Source of the DNA: an uncultured Candidatus Saccharibacteria bacterium
Lineage (GTDB): Bacteria; Patescibacteria; Saccharimonadia; Saccharimonadales; JAEWBQ01
DNA: 6,379 nucleotides
Assembly (NCBI GenBank): GCA_946885745.1
Contig: CAMPGV010000045.1
Span: forward strand, 1 to 6,379
Direction of reading: 5' to 3'
Shown: positions 5,866 through 6,379 of the stretch, piece by piece
Numbering within the stretch: the stretch's first letter is position 1
Layout: each line of letters begins with the position of its first letter
Notes under the pieces: generated by a model
The model's input: the letters and a program-made list of their open reading frames with translations, nothing else
Databases searched by the model: none
What the model was told of the DNA's origin: nothing
Program-made: the position numbers and the translations under genes

Positions 5866-5871
5866 AGTATA
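5866..5871 (-). promoter_or_regulatory. -10 box for the carboxypeptidase gene
   Basis: TATACT on the minus strand (5871-5866) ends seven bases before the A of the ATG at 5858, so a leaderless message is predicted. The -35 region at spacing 17 (TACCCT) is poor; TTGAAT at 5899-5894 is too far (22-base spacer). Only the -10 box and the lack of a Shine-Dalgarno site support the call. Confidence 0.4.
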
Positions 5872-5897
5872 GGGGAATGAGGGCTAAAAGGGTATTC

Positions 5898-5959
5898 AAA
5901 AGAGCCCGTAACCTGCGGAACTCACCTGATGAATCCAGGGAGTTCCGCAGGGCGGGCTC
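5898..5959 (-). terminator. long composite terminator of gene 5966-6298
   Basis: On the minus strand a 7-bp outer stem (5959-5953 with 5908-5902), a perfect 12-bp middle stem (5951-5940 with 5923-5912) and a 4-bp tip (5939-5936 with 5928-5925) stack into one hairpin with small bulges, followed directly by TTTT (5901-5898). It starts seven bases after the stop codon. The size exceeds what termination needs. No T tract is present on the plus strand. Confidence 0.8.
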
Positions 5960-5965
5960 GTGATG

Positions 5966-6298
5966 TCAGTCACCGGAGCGGTGGAGCTGGCTGATGACGT
6001 TGGCAAACTCTCGACTGCCATGCGCATGTTCGATTGCAACGACACGCTGGATGACTCCAGCCTCGTTGCGATCAACCGCCATTCTCCATTCGGTGCCTGT
6101 GGCATGCTCGCTTGTGCGAGTAGCTTCGGCCTCCGGAGGGAGGGCAAGTAGGAACTTGCGCCCTTCAAGCACTGTCGAATAAAAGTGCGTGTAGGGCGGC
6201 TTTGCTACCTCAACGGTGCCTTGGACGATTTCGTGACTACCACCTTGAATCAAGTCGGTAACCGTTTTCTCGTCAACACCTACTATAAAATTACTCAC
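5966..6298 (-). CDS. hypothetical protein, 110 residues
   Basis: I do not recognise the family. The GTG start at 6298 is supported by AAGGA (6308-6304), five bases upstream; the overlapping ATG at 6300 runs straight into a stop. The protein starts MSNFIVGVDEKTVTDL and shows strand-like patches (HEIVQGTVEVA, HFYSTVL, KFLLALP) and a helix near the C-terminus (SREFANVISQLH). There is no signal peptide or membrane span. Two clusters hold His and acidic residues (TSEHATGTEW and AIEHAHGSRE) but match no known metal site. The gene has its own strong promoter and a strong terminator, so it is a single-gene unit. Confidence 0.7.
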   Translation of the reverse strand: MSNFIVGVDEKTVTDLIQGGSHEIVQGTVEVAKPPYTHFYSTVLEGRKFLLALPPEAEATRTSEHATGTEWRMAVDRNEAGVIQRVVAIEHAHGSREFANVISQLHRSGD

Positions 6299-6303
6299 AT
6301 TTA

Positions 6304-6308
6304 TCCTT
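6304..6308 (-). promoter_or_regulatory. ribosome binding site deciding the GTG start at 6298
   Basis: AAGGA on the minus strand lies five bases before the GTG start codon. The ATG two bases further upstream is out of frame and is followed immediately by TGA, so the GTG must be used. Confidence 0.6.
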
Positions 6309-6342
6309 CGATCGGATTGTAGTACTGCAGCTGACGGGCATT

Positions 6343-6371
6343 ACTATAACAGAAAAACACATCTATGTCGA
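6343..6371 (-). promoter_or_regulatory. promoter for gene 5966-6298, with a dyad over the -35 box
   Basis: On the minus strand TCGACA (6371-6366, one base from consensus), a 17-base spacer and TATAGT (6348-6343), preceded by TGT to make an extended -10 element, form a strong promoter. A perfect 6-bp dyad, ATCTAT and ATAGAT around four bases (6361-6376), covers the -35 box and could be an operator. Confidence 0.6.
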
Positions 6372-6379
6372 TAGATTAG

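Overview
The window looks like chromosomal DNA of a member of Candidatus Saccharibacteria (TM7; Patescibacteria/CPR). This rests mainly on the EF-Tu sequence, which has the TM7-like switch I stretch [10 protein letters not shown] and DMPGH in place of the usual DCPGH, and on the many short unrecognisable genes packed between housekeeping genes. The standard code fits throughout and UGA is used as a stop. The lineage call is an inference from remembered protein signatures, not from a search.

Layout, left to right. (1) 1-269, plus strand: the 3' end of a YitT-family membrane protein with a DUF2179-like tail. (2) 415-1077, plus: an acidic protein of unknown function. (3) 1194-2375, plus: tuf (EF-Tu), with its own promoter, Shine-Dalgarno site and intrinsic terminator. 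(4) 2432-4018, minus: a block of three small unknown genes (173, 98 and 98 codons including stops) with their own promoters and terminators. It holds a perfect 14-bp palindrome at 3057-3094 that resembles REP/BIME elements, with degenerate relatives at 3482-3531. (5) 4174-4491, plus: rpsJ (ribosomal protein S10) alone, with a promoter, a roughly 90-nt leader that can fold over the ribosome binding site, and a strong terminator. (6) 4624-4956, plus: a small protein with three predicted membrane segments. Its stop codon overlaps that of the convergent gene at 4953-5858 (minus), a membrane-anchored VanY/M15B-type D-alanyl-D-alanine carboxypeptidase. (7) 5966-6298, minus: a 110-residue unknown protein with a strong promoter at the window edge and a long composite terminator.

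How the parts relate. tuf and rpsJ belong to the translation machinery, lie on the same strand and are often neighbours at the str/S10 operon junction. Here each is a single-gene unit and the minus-strand block lies between them. The carboxypeptidase trims peptidoglycan stem peptides outside the membrane. I see no functional link among the unknown genes.

The most notable pattern is in gene expression. tuf, rpsJ and three of the small genes carry Shine-Dalgarno sites. The genes starting at 4624, 5858 and 2986, and perhaps 415, lack a usable one and have a -10 box ending 7 to 11 bases before the ATG. That predicts leaderless or nearly leaderless mRNAs. I found no CRISPR array, tRNA, rRNA or recognisable transposase gene, and no clear sign of a new multi-gene system.
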